Part shown: one piece after another, positions 23,301 through 33,900 of the stretch
Position numbering within the stretch: the stretch's first letter is position 1
Layout of the letters: each line of letters begins with the position of its first letter
From: Stomorhina lunata
Lineage: Eukaryota; Arthropoda; Insecta; Diptera; Rhiniidae
Assembly (NCBI GenBank): GCA_933228675.1
Contig: OW121741.1
Coordinates: 36,485,952 to 36,549,951, forward strand
Length of the DNA stretch: 64,000 nt
Reading direction: 5' to 3'
Translations under genes and position numbers: made by a program
Notes under the pieces: generated by a model
What the model saw: the letters and a program-made list of their open reading frames with translations, nothing else
What the model was told of the DNA's origin: nothing
Database searches by the model: none

Positions 23301-24445
23301 AACTTTTCTATGGTAAATTAAGGCGATCGTCAACTTTTCTATAGAAAATTAAGGCGATCGCCAACTTTTCTTAATTGTTTCAACTTTTATATACAAAATT
23401 AAAGCGATCGCCAACTTTTCTATACAAAATTAAGGCGATCGCCAACTTTTCTATAGAAAATTAAGGCGATCGCCAACTTTTCTATAGAAAATTAAGACGA
23501 TCGCCAACATTTCTATAGAAAATTAAGACGACCGCCAACTTTTCTATGATAAATTAAGGCGATCGTGAACTTTTCTATAGAATATTAAGGTGATCGCCAA
23601 CCTTTCTATAGAAAATTAGGGCGATCGCCAACTTTTTTGTAAAAAATTAAGGCGATCGCAAACTTTTCTATTGAAAGTTAAGGCGATCGCCAACTTTTGT
23701 ATAAAAAAATTAAGGCCAACGCTTACTTTTCTATAGAAAACTAAATCGATCGCTTACTTTTCTATAGAAAACTAAAGCGATCGCTTTCTTTTCTATAGAA
23801 AACTAAAGCGATCGCTTACTTTTCTATATAAAACTAAAGCGATCGCCAACATTTCTATAGAAAATTAAGACGACCGCCAACTTTTCTATGGTAAATTAAG
23901 GCGATCGTCAACTTATCTATAGAAAATTAGGGCGATCGCCAACTTTTTTGTAAAAAATTAAGGCGATCGCAAACTTTTCTATTGAAAGTTAAGGCGATCG
24001 CCAACTTTTGTATAAAAAAATTAAGGCCAACGCTTACTTTTCTATAGAAAACTAAAGCGATCGCTTACTTTTCTATAGAAAACTAAAGCGATCGCTTACT
24101 TTTCTATAGAAAACTAAGGCGATCGCTTACTTTTCTATAGAAAACTAAAGCGATCGCTTACTTTTCTATAGAAAACTAAAGCGATCGCTTACTTTTCTAT
24201 AAAAAACAAAAGCGATCGCTTACTTTTCTACAGAAAACTAAAGCGATCACTTACTTTTCTATGTAAAACTGAAGCAATCGCCTACTTTTCTTTACAAATT
24301 TAAGGCGATCGGCAATATTACTTTATTACTTTTCTATAAAAAATTTTTCTATAAAAAATTAATGTGATCGCCAACTTTTACATAGAATATTAAAGCGACT
24401 GCCAACTTTTTTATAGAAAATTAAGGCGATCGCAAACTTTCTATA
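20147..24445 (+). repeat. 31-bp satellite B array
   Basis: About 139 tandem units of 31 bp, core GCGATCGCCAACTTTTCTAT followed by AGAAAATTAAG. Each full unit has the palindromes GCGATCGC and TTCTATAGAA. The right part includes runs of a GCGATCGCTTAC variant. The reverse complement of satellite A matches the core of B at 19 of 22 aligned positions with the same 31-bp period, so A and B are homologous and lie in opposite orientations here. No spacers or genes. Confidence 0.97.
21361..23932 (+). repeat. 857-bp higher-order repeat within satellite B
   Basis: The marker GCGATCGACAACTTTTTTTA occurs at 21361, 22218 and 23075, exactly 857 bp apart, and the long blocks between are nearly identical. 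There are three copies, then a partial fourth from about 23930 (starting at the GGGCGATCGCCAACTTTTTTG marker). Copies 2 and 3 share CAACTTTTATATAC where copy 1 has CAACTTTTCTATAC, so they descend from the most recent duplication. Confidence 0.93.
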
Positions 24446-25305
24446 ACGGTGTTACATCTGGCTTTAATGAATACATCATCAGAGAGACTCTCCCTCGCCG
24501 TAGAAGTCTAGAGGTTCGCTTGTCGATTCTAGTTTATCTGGAATTTGTATGATAGTCCCAAGTCTCGCAAAATTAATCACTATAACAGCTCCAAAGAATT
24601 TCTCTGTGGCGAGGCACTAGTAACCCAATTATCAGTGATCATAGTAAGTTTCCAATCAGTTACGATTCTTGTCAGGCTAAAGTTAGGGTCCTATGTCAAA
24701 GCCAATTCAAGTTTTACTTAAGCATCTCTTAGGGATTCAAGTTATGTTTCTAGTTTTCATCAAATTAAGTTTCGAGTTCATGTTCTAGTTAAAGATAAAT
24801 TCAGACTTTAATTTAAGTACTGGATCGGGTTTTAATTTATATAGTAGCTAAGATTCCATTTCAGGTCCACACTTCGATCCAGTTATAATAGTTCCAGTTA
24901 TTGACATACTGTATGATCTAGTCCAGGCTTTGGTTCTAGTGCAGGTTTAAGGTTATTTATAACTCAGGTTCTGATCCCTATTCTAGTTCACGTTCTATCT
25001 TAAATGTTCAATCAATCTTGAAAGAAGAATGAAAAACACATAAACGCACAAACAAACAAACATTTCATGAGCACGTTTGTGTGCCTTAGCTTCCTCTCAT
25101 TGAATATTCGTTTTCATTTAATATGTCCGAATTAAAGTAATAAGAACATATTCTCTTTTTTATGGGACTTTTATATTATAGTCTTTCCTATGACTCTGAT
25201 AACTTTTCATTGAATTATCTCTAGTATAATTGCTTTTAGTAAACCTTCCCCGGAATTCGACCACATTTATATAAAATATCTATTAAGTTAGTAAACATTA
25301 GAAAC
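24446..25305. other. Intronic-looking non-coding DNA
   Basis: Relatively low-repeat DNA between satellite B and the flippase exon. It contains the reverse-complement LINE-like stretch at 24518-24560 and a degenerate GTTCTAGTTC/CAGGTTCTGATCC low-complexity tract at about 24660-25010. No P4-ATPase exon was recognised. It lies immediately downstream of a good splice donor on the minus strand, so it should be intron. Confidence 0.5.
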
Positions 25306-25311
25306 ACTTAC

Positions 25312-26375
25312 CCATCATAAACACGACACGTTGAGTTGTTTATCCTCTTATCCGAAAATCTTCGTCTACGATCCTCGAACAAATCCTTGACCGCCGTCAC
25401 ACCCAGCACAAATAGAACCGGTATCATGGCGACCTCCTTGCCAAAGGCATTAATGGCCGGAAACCAATTGAGTAAAACAATAAAGATAAAATATAAATTT
25501 GCCACACGATGAAATTGTTCCAAAAGATTTTTGGGTATAAACGAGAGCAGGGTATATTTTGTAGTGCGTATTTTATTACCGACAAAGTGGCCATTCGGAT
25601 GATCACGTTTGGGCGTTTTAGGGGGTACAGTATGATTTGGCACTACCACACGATAGGGACGTTCTTCTAGATTCTCGGTACGACATATGCCGACACGCTT
25701 CCACCAGGGTGGAGTTTCTGAGCGACGTAGAGTATAAATGGATTCGGAACGCGAGGCTTGTCGTGAATGACCGCGACCAGCGGCTGATGAGGGCACCGAG
25801 GGTCGAAATTCTCGACTTTCATTATCTTCTTTATGGCCGGGAGGTAAGATAAAATCTGTTTTTGAACCCACACGACTATGACCGCGAGGTGTGGCTGAGG
25901 CTCCCGGTGAATCGGTGATTTGTCCTTGCGAAAAGGCACGCTGATGACCTTTCATGGCTGATTTTATGGGTCGCCCACTGGGACCCACAATCGCCCCGCC
26001 ACCATGACTCACAGAACGTGAATGACCTCTCCCCGAACCTGCCACCATCAGAGAATGAGGATTAGGATTTATAAAGGCAATACCCGGCAGACCACCACTC
26101 GTTAACGTACTACCGATAACGTTTCCACCAACACCAGCGGGACCCGGGAATACATAGGTCCGTTCGGGTTCTGAAATATTTTGTAGTCCCGCTGTGGTCG
26201 TGGTATTGCTTAGAGGTATGGAGGAGGCATTTAGGGGATCGTAGGCTGCAGGCGTTGCATTTAAAATCGGCGTTGCCGACGTCGTCGTCGTCCCCGTAAA
26301 GCCAGGCGGAGCCGATCTTTGCTGTTGTACAACTGTAAACTTTCGCCTCAACTCTTCGGTATTCGCAGAAGGCAT
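25312..26375 (-). CDS. ATP10-like P4-type ATPase (phospholipid flippase), N-terminal coding exon
   Basis: P4-ATPases move phospholipids from the outer to the cytosolic leaflet, usually with a CDC50-type subunit. This exon encodes about 354 residues from the ATG at 26375 (A at -3, good context; the in-frame codon two upstream is GTG). Residues 1-250 are a low-complexity Ser/Gly/Pro/Thr-rich cytosolic extension with four GH(S/Q)RxxS motifs, at about 115, 140, 163 and 200. Then comes the conserved flippase N-terminus: [13 protein letters not shown] (about 265), [16 protein letters not shown], a first membrane segment (about 292-312) and a second (about 315-335) ending [10 protein letters not shown], then NNSTCRVYD. 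The FFPAxNAF/KDLFED spacing looks like ATP10 (class 5) flippases; the fly member would be the CG33298-type gene, from memory only. The exon ends in a strong donor, GATGG|GTAAGT, at 25312/25311. All catalytic domains must lie in later exons, none of which I can find in 1-25300. Confidence 0.9.
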
Positions 26376-26613
26376 TTTCACAAGACACCATTAGTTTCAC
26401 ACTTAATATAAAATCACAGTTTTATTGTTTCTTAGTTTTCCTTTTCTTTATTTTGCTAAATCCTTTAAAGATTTTTGAATTCAAAGGATAACTGTCGCCG
26501 TTTTGTGGAACAGTTGTCATCATAGATTGTTACCCTTCAAAAACTCCATCTTGACACATTTAACGGCATCAGCGTCTCGTGGTTTTGAAAAAAAGGCAGT
26601 TGCTCTTTGTGAA
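26376..26613 (-). promoter_or_regulatory. Probable 5' UTR of the flippase exon, with a short uORF
   Basis: On the minus strand a TATATTTTCAG acceptor-like sequence ends at 26614, and the next 238 nt contain no in-frame extension of the protein, so this is probably 5' UTR within the same exon. It contains an upstream ATG (about 26551) opening a 9-codon frame that ends TGA before the main start, a possible translational brake. Acceptor choice is inferred. Confidence 0.45.
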
Positions 26614-26697
26614 CTGAAAATATACAAAAAATATGAAAATTATAAAAAAAAAATTAAAATAAGGGGAATTTTTTAAAGTTTACAAAATAAAATGATA
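26614..26697. other. AT-rich spacer
   Basis: Short A/T-rich DNA between the presumed splice acceptor and satellite C. No further signal seen. Confidence 0.4.
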
Positions 26698-28100
26698 TAA
26701 AAATAGGAAATTTTTGAAAAATTTCCTATAAAAATAGGAAATTTTTGGAAAATTTTCTATAAAAATAGGAAATTTTTGAAAAATTTCCTATAAAAAAAGG
26801 AAATTTTTGAAAAATTTCCTATAAAAATAGGAAATTTTTGAAAAATTTCCTATAAAAATAGGAAATTTTTGAAAAATTTCCTATAAAAATAGGAAATTTT
26901 TGAAAAATTTCCTATAAAAATAGGAAATTTTTGAAAAATTTCCTATAAAAATAGGAAATTTTTGAAAAATTTCCTATAAAAATAGGAAATTTTTGAAAAA
27001 TTTCCTATAAAAATAGGAAATTTTTGAAAAATTTCCTATAAAAATAGGAAATTTTTGAAAAATTTCCTAAAAAAATAGGAAATTTTTGAAAAATTTCCTA
27101 TAAAAATAGGAAATTTTTGAAAAATTTCCTATAAAAATAGGAAATTTTTGAAAAATTTCCTATAAAAATAGGAAATTTTTGAAAAATTTCCTATAAAAAT
27201 AGGAAATTTTTGAAAAATTTCCTATAAAAATAGGAAATTTTTGAAAAATTTCCTATAAAAATAGGAAATTTTTGAAAAATTTCCTATAAAAATAGGAAAT
27301 TTTTGAAAAATTTCCTATAAAAATAGGAAATTTTTGAAAAATTTCCTATAAAAATAGGAAATTTTTGAAAAATTTCCTATAAAAATAGGAAATTTTTGAA
27401 AAATTTCCTATAAAAATAGGAAATTTTTGAAAAATTTCCTATAAAAATAGGAAATTTTTGAAAAATTTCCTATAAAAATAGGAAATTTTTGAAAAATTTC
27501 CTATAAAAATAGGAAATTTTTGAAAAATTTCCTATAAAAATAGGAAATTTTTGAAAAATTTCCTATAAAAATAGGAAATTTTTGAAAAATTTCCTATAAA
27601 AATAGGAAATTTTTGAAAAATTTCCTATAAAAATAGGAAATTTTTGAAAAATTTCCTATAAAAATAGGAAATTTTTGAAAAATTTCCTATAAAAATAGGA
27701 AATTTTTGAAAAATTTCCTATAAAAATAGGAAATTTTTGAAAAATTTCCTATAAAAATAGGAAATTTTTGAAAAATTTCCTATAAAAATAGGAAATTTTT
27801 GAAAAATTTCCTATAAAAATAGGAAATTTTTGAAAAATTTCCTATAAAAATAGGAAATTTTTGAAAAATTTCCTATAAAAATAGGAAATTTTTGAAAAAT
27901 TTCCTATAAAAATAGGAAATTTTTGAAAAATTTCCTATAAAAATAGGAAATTTTTGAAAAATTTCCTATAAAAATAGGAAATTTTTGAAAAATTTCCTAT
28001 AAAAATAGGAAATTTTTGAAAAATTTCCTATAAAAATAGGAAATTTTTGAAAAATTTCCTCTAAAAATAGGAAATTTTTGAAAAATTTCCTATAAAAATT
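26698..28100 (+). repeat. 31-bp palindromic satellite C, left part
   Basis: About 45 very uniform copies of a 31-bp unit, ATAAAAAT followed by the near-perfect palindrome AGGAAATTTTT-G-AAAAATTTCCT (11-bp arms, one central base). The period was checked at 26881/26912. Only a handful of point changes are seen, mostly at the edges. The array is interrupted by FB1 and resumes at 37881. Confidence 0.97.
28092..28100 (+). repeat. Target-site duplication of FB1, left
   Basis: ATAAAAATT lies directly before the FB1 end and is repeated exactly at 37872-37880. Nine base pairs is the duplication length of Drosophila foldback elements and of many Mutator-like elements. Confidence 0.85.
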
Positions 28101-28406
28101 ATGTGTGTGAAGATAAATTCGAATTTAACTAGCAAAGACAAAAACCGCAAATTTTAGCAGAGTCAATTTTACAATTAACAGAGCGCTGTTAGCAGTTTAA
28201 CAGTGATGTTAAATATTATATTGGGGTTAGTGGAAAAGTTTATCGACGATTTTGGACATATAAAAAAAGCCACAAGCATCCCAATATATGAATCGGGCAC
28301 TCCAGAGTGTCCTTTTTGAAATAATATAATTTGTTCGCTTGAAATAATGTTGGAATTTTTTGAATAATGGTTAAAACATTTTATTTGCTCAGAAAGATTT
28401 TAAGAT
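28101..28406 (+). repeat. FB1 left terminal inverted repeat (non-tandem part)
   Basis: Reverse complement of 37566-37871, with both arms 306 bp. It reads the shared end motif GTGTGAAGATAAATTCG from position 28105. It contains its own short palindromic patch (AACAGAGCGCTGTT). Confidence 0.93.
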
Positions 28407-28811
28407 GATGTTGGAAGTCAAAAATGTCCAAAAATGGAATTCTACACGTATACCACTATATGGAGTGGGTAGTCCTAAGGGTCCTAATTGACACCTTATA
28501 AGTCGTTTTCCTGAAATAACCTTGGGATTTTTTTAAAAAAACTTTGAAAATTTTAATTTTTCAAAAATTCTGGTCAGGATGTTGGAAGTCAAAAATGGCC
28601 AAAAATGGAATTCTACACGTATACCACTATATGGAGTGGGTAGTCCTAAGGGTCCTAATTGACACCATATATGTCGTTTTCCTGAAATAACCTTGGGATT
28701 TTTTTAAAAAAACTTTGAAAATTTTAATTTTTCAAAAATTCTGGTCAAGATGTTGGAAGTCAAAAATGGCCAAAAATGGAATTCTACACATATACCACTA
28801 TATGGAGTGGG
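28407..28811 (+). repeat. FB1 left-arm 171-bp monomers
   Basis: About 2.4 copies of the monomer (GATGTTGGAAGTCAAAAATG, then GGAATTCTACACGTATACCA and AACCTTGGGATTTTTTT) in the orientation opposite to the right arm. It breaks off at GGAGTGGG, where the rDNA fragment begins. Confidence 0.9.
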
Positions 28812-28821
28812 AATGAGAATT
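28811..28821 (+). repeat. 11-bp direct repeat at the left rDNA junction
   Basis: GAATGAGAATT at the left edge of the rDNA fragment is repeated at 30925-30935 at the right edge. It is not part of the 171-bp monomer on the left. It could be a target duplication or junction microhomology. Confidence 0.6.
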
Positions 28822-28866
28822 AATATGCTTAAATTCAGGGGGTAATCCCATATGAGTTGAGGTTGT
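28819..28866 (-). rRNA. 28S rRNA 5' stub (truncated)
   Basis: The reverse complement reads CAACCTCAACTCATATGGGA-like and then CCCTGAATTTAAGCATATTA, the very conserved 5' start of 28S rRNA. Only about 48 nt are present before the sequence departs from rDNA at the FB1 junction. Non-functional fragment. Confidence 0.85.
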
Positions 28867-29197
28867 ATGAATATAAAAAAATATATCTTAATAAAAATAT
28901 CAAAACCATGAATAAAAATCATTTCTTTCAAAATAATAAAAACAAAAAATCTTTTTATTTAAAAAAAGGCAATTCTAGAATGTTAAATATAAATTTATTA
29001 TATTTTATGCTAGACTTTCCCTTAAATAAATAAAAGAGAATATAAAAAATTAAACATTTTAAATACTCTGAATTTTATTCATTTATAAAGGTTTTATATA
29101 TCTTTTGCATTTAGTATTATGAATATTTTCATATTCAATAATACAACATGTGCTTTAAAAAATAAAATTGTTTTAAGCAACTTATTTTGCATAGTCT
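28867..29197 (-). other. ITS2 of the rDNA fragment
   Basis: About 330 bp of very AT-rich DNA between the 2S gene and the 28S stub, in the position and length range of a fly ITS2. No other feature. Confidence 0.8.
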
Positions 29198-29227
29198 TAC
29201 AACCCTCAACCATATGTAGTCCAAGCA
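29198..29227 (-). rRNA. 2S rRNA
   Basis: The 30-nt stretch reads, on the minus strand, TGCTTGGACTACATATGGTT then GAGGGTTGTA, the fly 2S rRNA that in mature ribosomes pairs with 5.8S and 28S. Its separation from 5.8S by a short spacer marks the source as dipteran. It sits inside a transposon-borne rDNA fragment without a 5' rDNA promoter, so it is probably not expressed as a normal rRNA. Confidence 0.93.
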
Positions 29228-29249
29228 GCACCTTAATTATAAATTAAAG

Positions 29250-29379
29250 TACCTTACAGCATGGACTGCGATATGCGTTCAAAATGTCGATGTTCATGTG
29301 TCCTGCAGTTCACACGATGACGCACAGTTTGCTGCGTTCTTCATCGACCCATGAGCCAAGTGATCCACCGCTTAGAGTG
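29250..29379 (-). rRNA. 5.8S rRNA
   Basis: The minus strand contains CTCTAAGCGGTGGATCACTT, CGATGAAGAACGCAGC, GAACTGCAGGACACATGAAC and CGCAGTCCATGCTGTAAGG, all landmarks of insect 5.8S rRNA in the right order and spacing. It appears complete. Exact ends are estimated. A short AT-rich spacer (ITS2a) separates it from 2S. Confidence 0.93.
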
Positions 29380-29848
<469 letters not shown>

Positions 29849-29906
<58 letters not shown>

Positions 29907-30582
29907 AATAATCATCAAGTTCGGTCAACTTTTGCGAAACATCCGTAACACACAAGGCGTTACAGTGATCACGTCCGGAGACCTCACTAAATAATTCAAT
30001 CGGTAGTAGCGACGGGCGGTGTGCACAAAGGGCAGGGACGTAATCAATGCGAGTTAATGACTCACACTTACTGGGAATTCCAACTTCATGTGAACAGTTT
30101 CAGTTCACAATCCCAAGCATGAAAGTGGTTCAGCGGTTTACCCGGACCTCTCGGTCTAGGAAATACACGTTGATACTTTCATTGAAGCGCGCGTGCAGCC
30201 CAGGACATCTAAGGGCATCACAGACCTGTTATTGATCAATCTCATTATTGCTAGACGCAATTTGTCCATTTAAGAAGCTAGTGTCCTTATAATGGGACAA
30301 ACCAACAGGTACAGCTCCACTTTTATAAGCACTTTCAAACACTCACACATTTTACTGCATTCGTGAATGAAGGCCATAAAAGCTTCAAAACCATAGTCCT
30401 GAAAGCATCTATTTAATATATTTGAGTCTCGTTCGTTATCGGAATTAACCAGACAAATCACTCCACGAACTAAGAACGGCCATGAACCACCACCCATAGA
30501 TTCGAGAAAGAGCTATCAATCTGTCTTACACACTTATGTTCGGACCTGGTAAGTTTTCCCGTGTTGAGTCAAATTAAGCCGC

Positions 30583-30631
<49 letters not shown>

Positions 30632-30914
30632 TTTGCAACCATACTTCCCCCGGAGCCCAAAAGCTTTGGTTTCCCGGGAAGCGACTGAGAGAGCCATGAT
30701 AGTAGCTACACCCAATTGCTAGCTGGCATCGTTTATGGTTAGAACTAGGGCGGTATCTGATCGCCTTCGAACCTCTAACTTTCGTTCTTGATTAATGAAA
30801 ACATCTTTGGCAAATGCTTTCGCTTAAGTTAGTCTTACGACGGTCCAAGAATTTCACCTCTCGCGTCGTAATACTAATGCCCCCAAACTGCTTCTATTAA
30901 TCATTACCTCTTGA
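29849..30914 (-). rRNA. 18S rRNA, 3' part only (about 1.07 kb)
   Basis: The minus strand ends with the universal 18S 3' terminus (GTAGGTGAACCTGCGGAAGG, ATCATTA). Going 5', it shows conserved blocks such as the reverse complements of GACGGGCGGTGTGCACAAAG, CCGTCAATTCCTTTAAG and the ACTAATGCCCCCAAACTG region. About half of the gene is present; the 5' half is missing. Rightwards of about 30914 it departs from 18S into about 20 bp of filler and then FB1 monomers. It is a fragment and cannot give a functional 18S. Confidence 0.95.
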
Positions 30915-30924
30915 TTAAAGCATA

Positions 30925-30935
30925 GAATGAGAATT
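30925..30935 (+). repeat. 11-bp direct repeat at the right rDNA junction
   Basis: GAATGAGAATT, the partner of the copy at 28811-28821. The last five bases overlap the start of monomer sequence (GAATTTTTG), so part of the match could be chance. Confidence 0.55.
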
Positions 30936-33900
30936 TTTGAAAAATTAAAATTTTCAAAGTTTTTTTAAAAAAATCCCAAGGTTATTTCAGGAAAACGACA
31001 TATATGGTGTCAATTAGGACCCTTAGGACTACCCACTCCATATAGTGGTATACGTGTAGAATTCCATTTTTGGCCATTTTTGACTTCCAACATCCTGACC
31101 AGAATTTTTGAAAAATTAAAATTTTCAAAGTTTTTTTAAAAAAATCCCAAGGTTATTTCAGGAAAACGACATATAAGGTGTCAATAAGGACCCTTAGGAC
31201 TACACACTCCATATAGTGGTATACGTGTAGAATTCCATTTTTGGCCATTTTTGACTTCCAACATCCTGACCAGAATTTTTGAAAAATTAAAATTTTCAAA
31301 GTTTTTTTAAAAAAATCCCAAGGTTATTTCAGGAAAACGACATATAAGGTGTCAATAAGGACCCTTAGGACTACCCACTCCATATAGTGGTATACGTGTA
31401 GAATTCCATTTTTGGCCATTTTTGACTTCCAACATCCTGACCAGAATTTTTGAAAAATTAAAATTTTCAAAGTTTTTTTAAAAAAATCCCAAGGTTATTT
31501 CAGGAAAACGACTTATAAGGTGTCAATTAGGACCCTTAGGACTACCCACTCCATATAGTGGTATACGTGTAGAATTCCATTTTTGGCCATTTTTGACTTC
31601 CAACATCTTGACCAGAATTTTTGAAAAATTAAAATTTTCAAAGTTTTTTTAAAAAAATCCCAAGGTTATTTCAGGAAAACGACATATATGGTGTCAATTA
31701 GGACCCTTAGGACTACCCACTCCATATAGTGGTATACGTGTAGAATTCCATTTTTGGCCATTTTTGACTTCCAACATCTTGACCAGAATTTTTGAAAAAT
31801 TAAAATTTTCAAAGTTTTTTTAAAAAAATCCCAAGGTTATTTCAGGAAAACGACATATAAGGTGTCAATAAGGACCCTTAGGACTACCCACTCCATATAG
31901 TGGTATACGTGTAGAATTCCATTTTTGGCCATTTTTGACTTCCAACATCCTGACCAGAATTTTTGAAAAATTAAAATTTTCAAAGTTTTTTTAAAAAAAA
32001 AATATTTCAGGAAAACGACATATAAGGTGTCAATAAGGACCCTTAGGACTACCCACTCCATATAGTGGTATACGTGTAGAATTCCATTTTTGGCCATTTT
32101 TGACTTCCAACATCCTGACCAGAATTTTTGAAAAATTAAAATTTTCAAAGTTTTTTTAAAAAAATCCCAAGGTTATTTCAGGAAAACGACATATAAGGTG
32201 TCAATAAGGACCCTTAGGACTACCCACTCCATATAGTGGTATACGTGTAGAATTCCATTTTTGGCCATTTTTGACTTCCAACATCCTGACCAGAATTTTT
32301 GAAAAATTAAAATTTTCAAAGTTTTTTTAAAAAAATCCCAAGATTATTTCAGGAAAACGACTTATAAGGTGTCAATTAGGACCCTTAGGACTACCCACTC
32401 CATATAGTGGTATACGTGTAGAATTCCATTTTTGGCCATTTTTGACTTCCAACATCTTGACCAGAAATTTTGAAAAATTAAAATTTTCAAAGTTTTTTTA
32501 AAAAAATCCCAAGGTTATTTCAGGAAAACGACATATAAGGTGTCAATAAGGACCCTTAGGACTACCCACTCCATATAGTGGTATACGTGTAGAATTCCAT
32601 TTTTGGCCATTTTTGACTTCCAACATCTTGACCAGAATTTTTGAAAAATTAAAATTTTCAAAGTTTTTTTAAAAAAATCCCAAGGTTATTTCAGGAAAAC
32701 GACATATAAGGTGTCAATAAGGACCCTTAGGACTACCCACTCCATATAGTGGTATACGTGTAGAATTCCATTTTTGGCCATTTTTGACTTCCAACATCCT
32801 GACCAGAATTTTTGAAAAATTAAAATTTTCAAAGTTTTTTTAAAAAAATCCCAAGGTTATTTCAGGAAAACGACATATAAGGTGTCAATAAGGACCCTTA
32901 GGACTACCCACTCCATATAGTGGTATACGTGTAGAATTCCATTTTTGGCCATTTTTGACTTCCAACATCTTGACCAGAATTTTTGAAAAATTAAAATTTT
33001 CAAAGTTTTTTTAAAAAAATCCCAAGGTTATTTCAGGAAAACGACATATATGGTGTCAATTAGGACCCTTAGGACTACCCACTCCATATAGTGGTATACG
33101 TGTAGAATTCCATTTTTGGCCATTTTTGACTTCCAACATCCTGACCAGAATTTTTGAAAAATTAAAATTTTCAAAGTTTTTTTAAAAAAATCCCAAGGTT
33201 ATTTCAGGAAAACGACATATAAGGTGCCAATAAGGACCCTTAGAACTACCCACTCCATATAGTGGTATACGTGTAGAATTCCATTTTTGGCCATTTTTGA
33301 CTTCCAACATCCTGACCAGAATTTTTGAAAAATTAAAATTTTCAAAGTTTTTTTAAAAAAATCCCAAGGTTATTTCAGGAAAACGACATATATGGTGTCA
33401 ATTAGGACCCTTAGGACTACCCACTCCATATAGTGGTATACGTGTAGAATTCCATTTTTGGCCATTTTTGACTTCCAACATCCTGACCAGAATTTTTGAA
33501 AAATTAAAATTTTCAAAGTTTTTTTAAAAAAATCCCAAGGTTATTTCAGGAAAACGACTTATAAGGTGTCAATTAGGACCCTTAGGACTACCCACTCCAT
33601 ATAGTGGTATACGTGTAGAATTCCATTTTTGGCCATTTTTGACTTCCAACATCTTGACCAGAATTTTTGAAAAATTAAAATTTTCAAAGTTTTTTTAAAA
33701 AAATCCCAAGGTTATTTCAGGAAAACGACATATATGGTGTCAATTAGGACCCTTAGGACTACCCACTCCATATAGTGGTATACGTGTAGAATTCCATTTT
33801 TGGCCATTTTTGACTTCCAACATCTTGACCAGAATTTTTGAAAAATTAAAATTTTCAAAGTTTTTTTAAAAAAATCCCAAGGTTATTTCAGGAAAACGAC

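Noticed and set aside
1..24445. CRISPR-like arrays of 31-bp repeats
   Set aside because: Units are contiguous with no unique spacers, and the DNA is clearly from a fly nucleus.
20147..24445. GCGATCGC words resembling the cyanobacterial HIP1 motif
   Set aside because: They are part of a tandem 31-bp satellite unit in a eukaryotic context; the similarity is coincidental.
25637..25939. Frames on both strands inside the flippase exon
   Set aside because: They overlap the recognisable P4-ATPase reading frame in other frames and have no family features.
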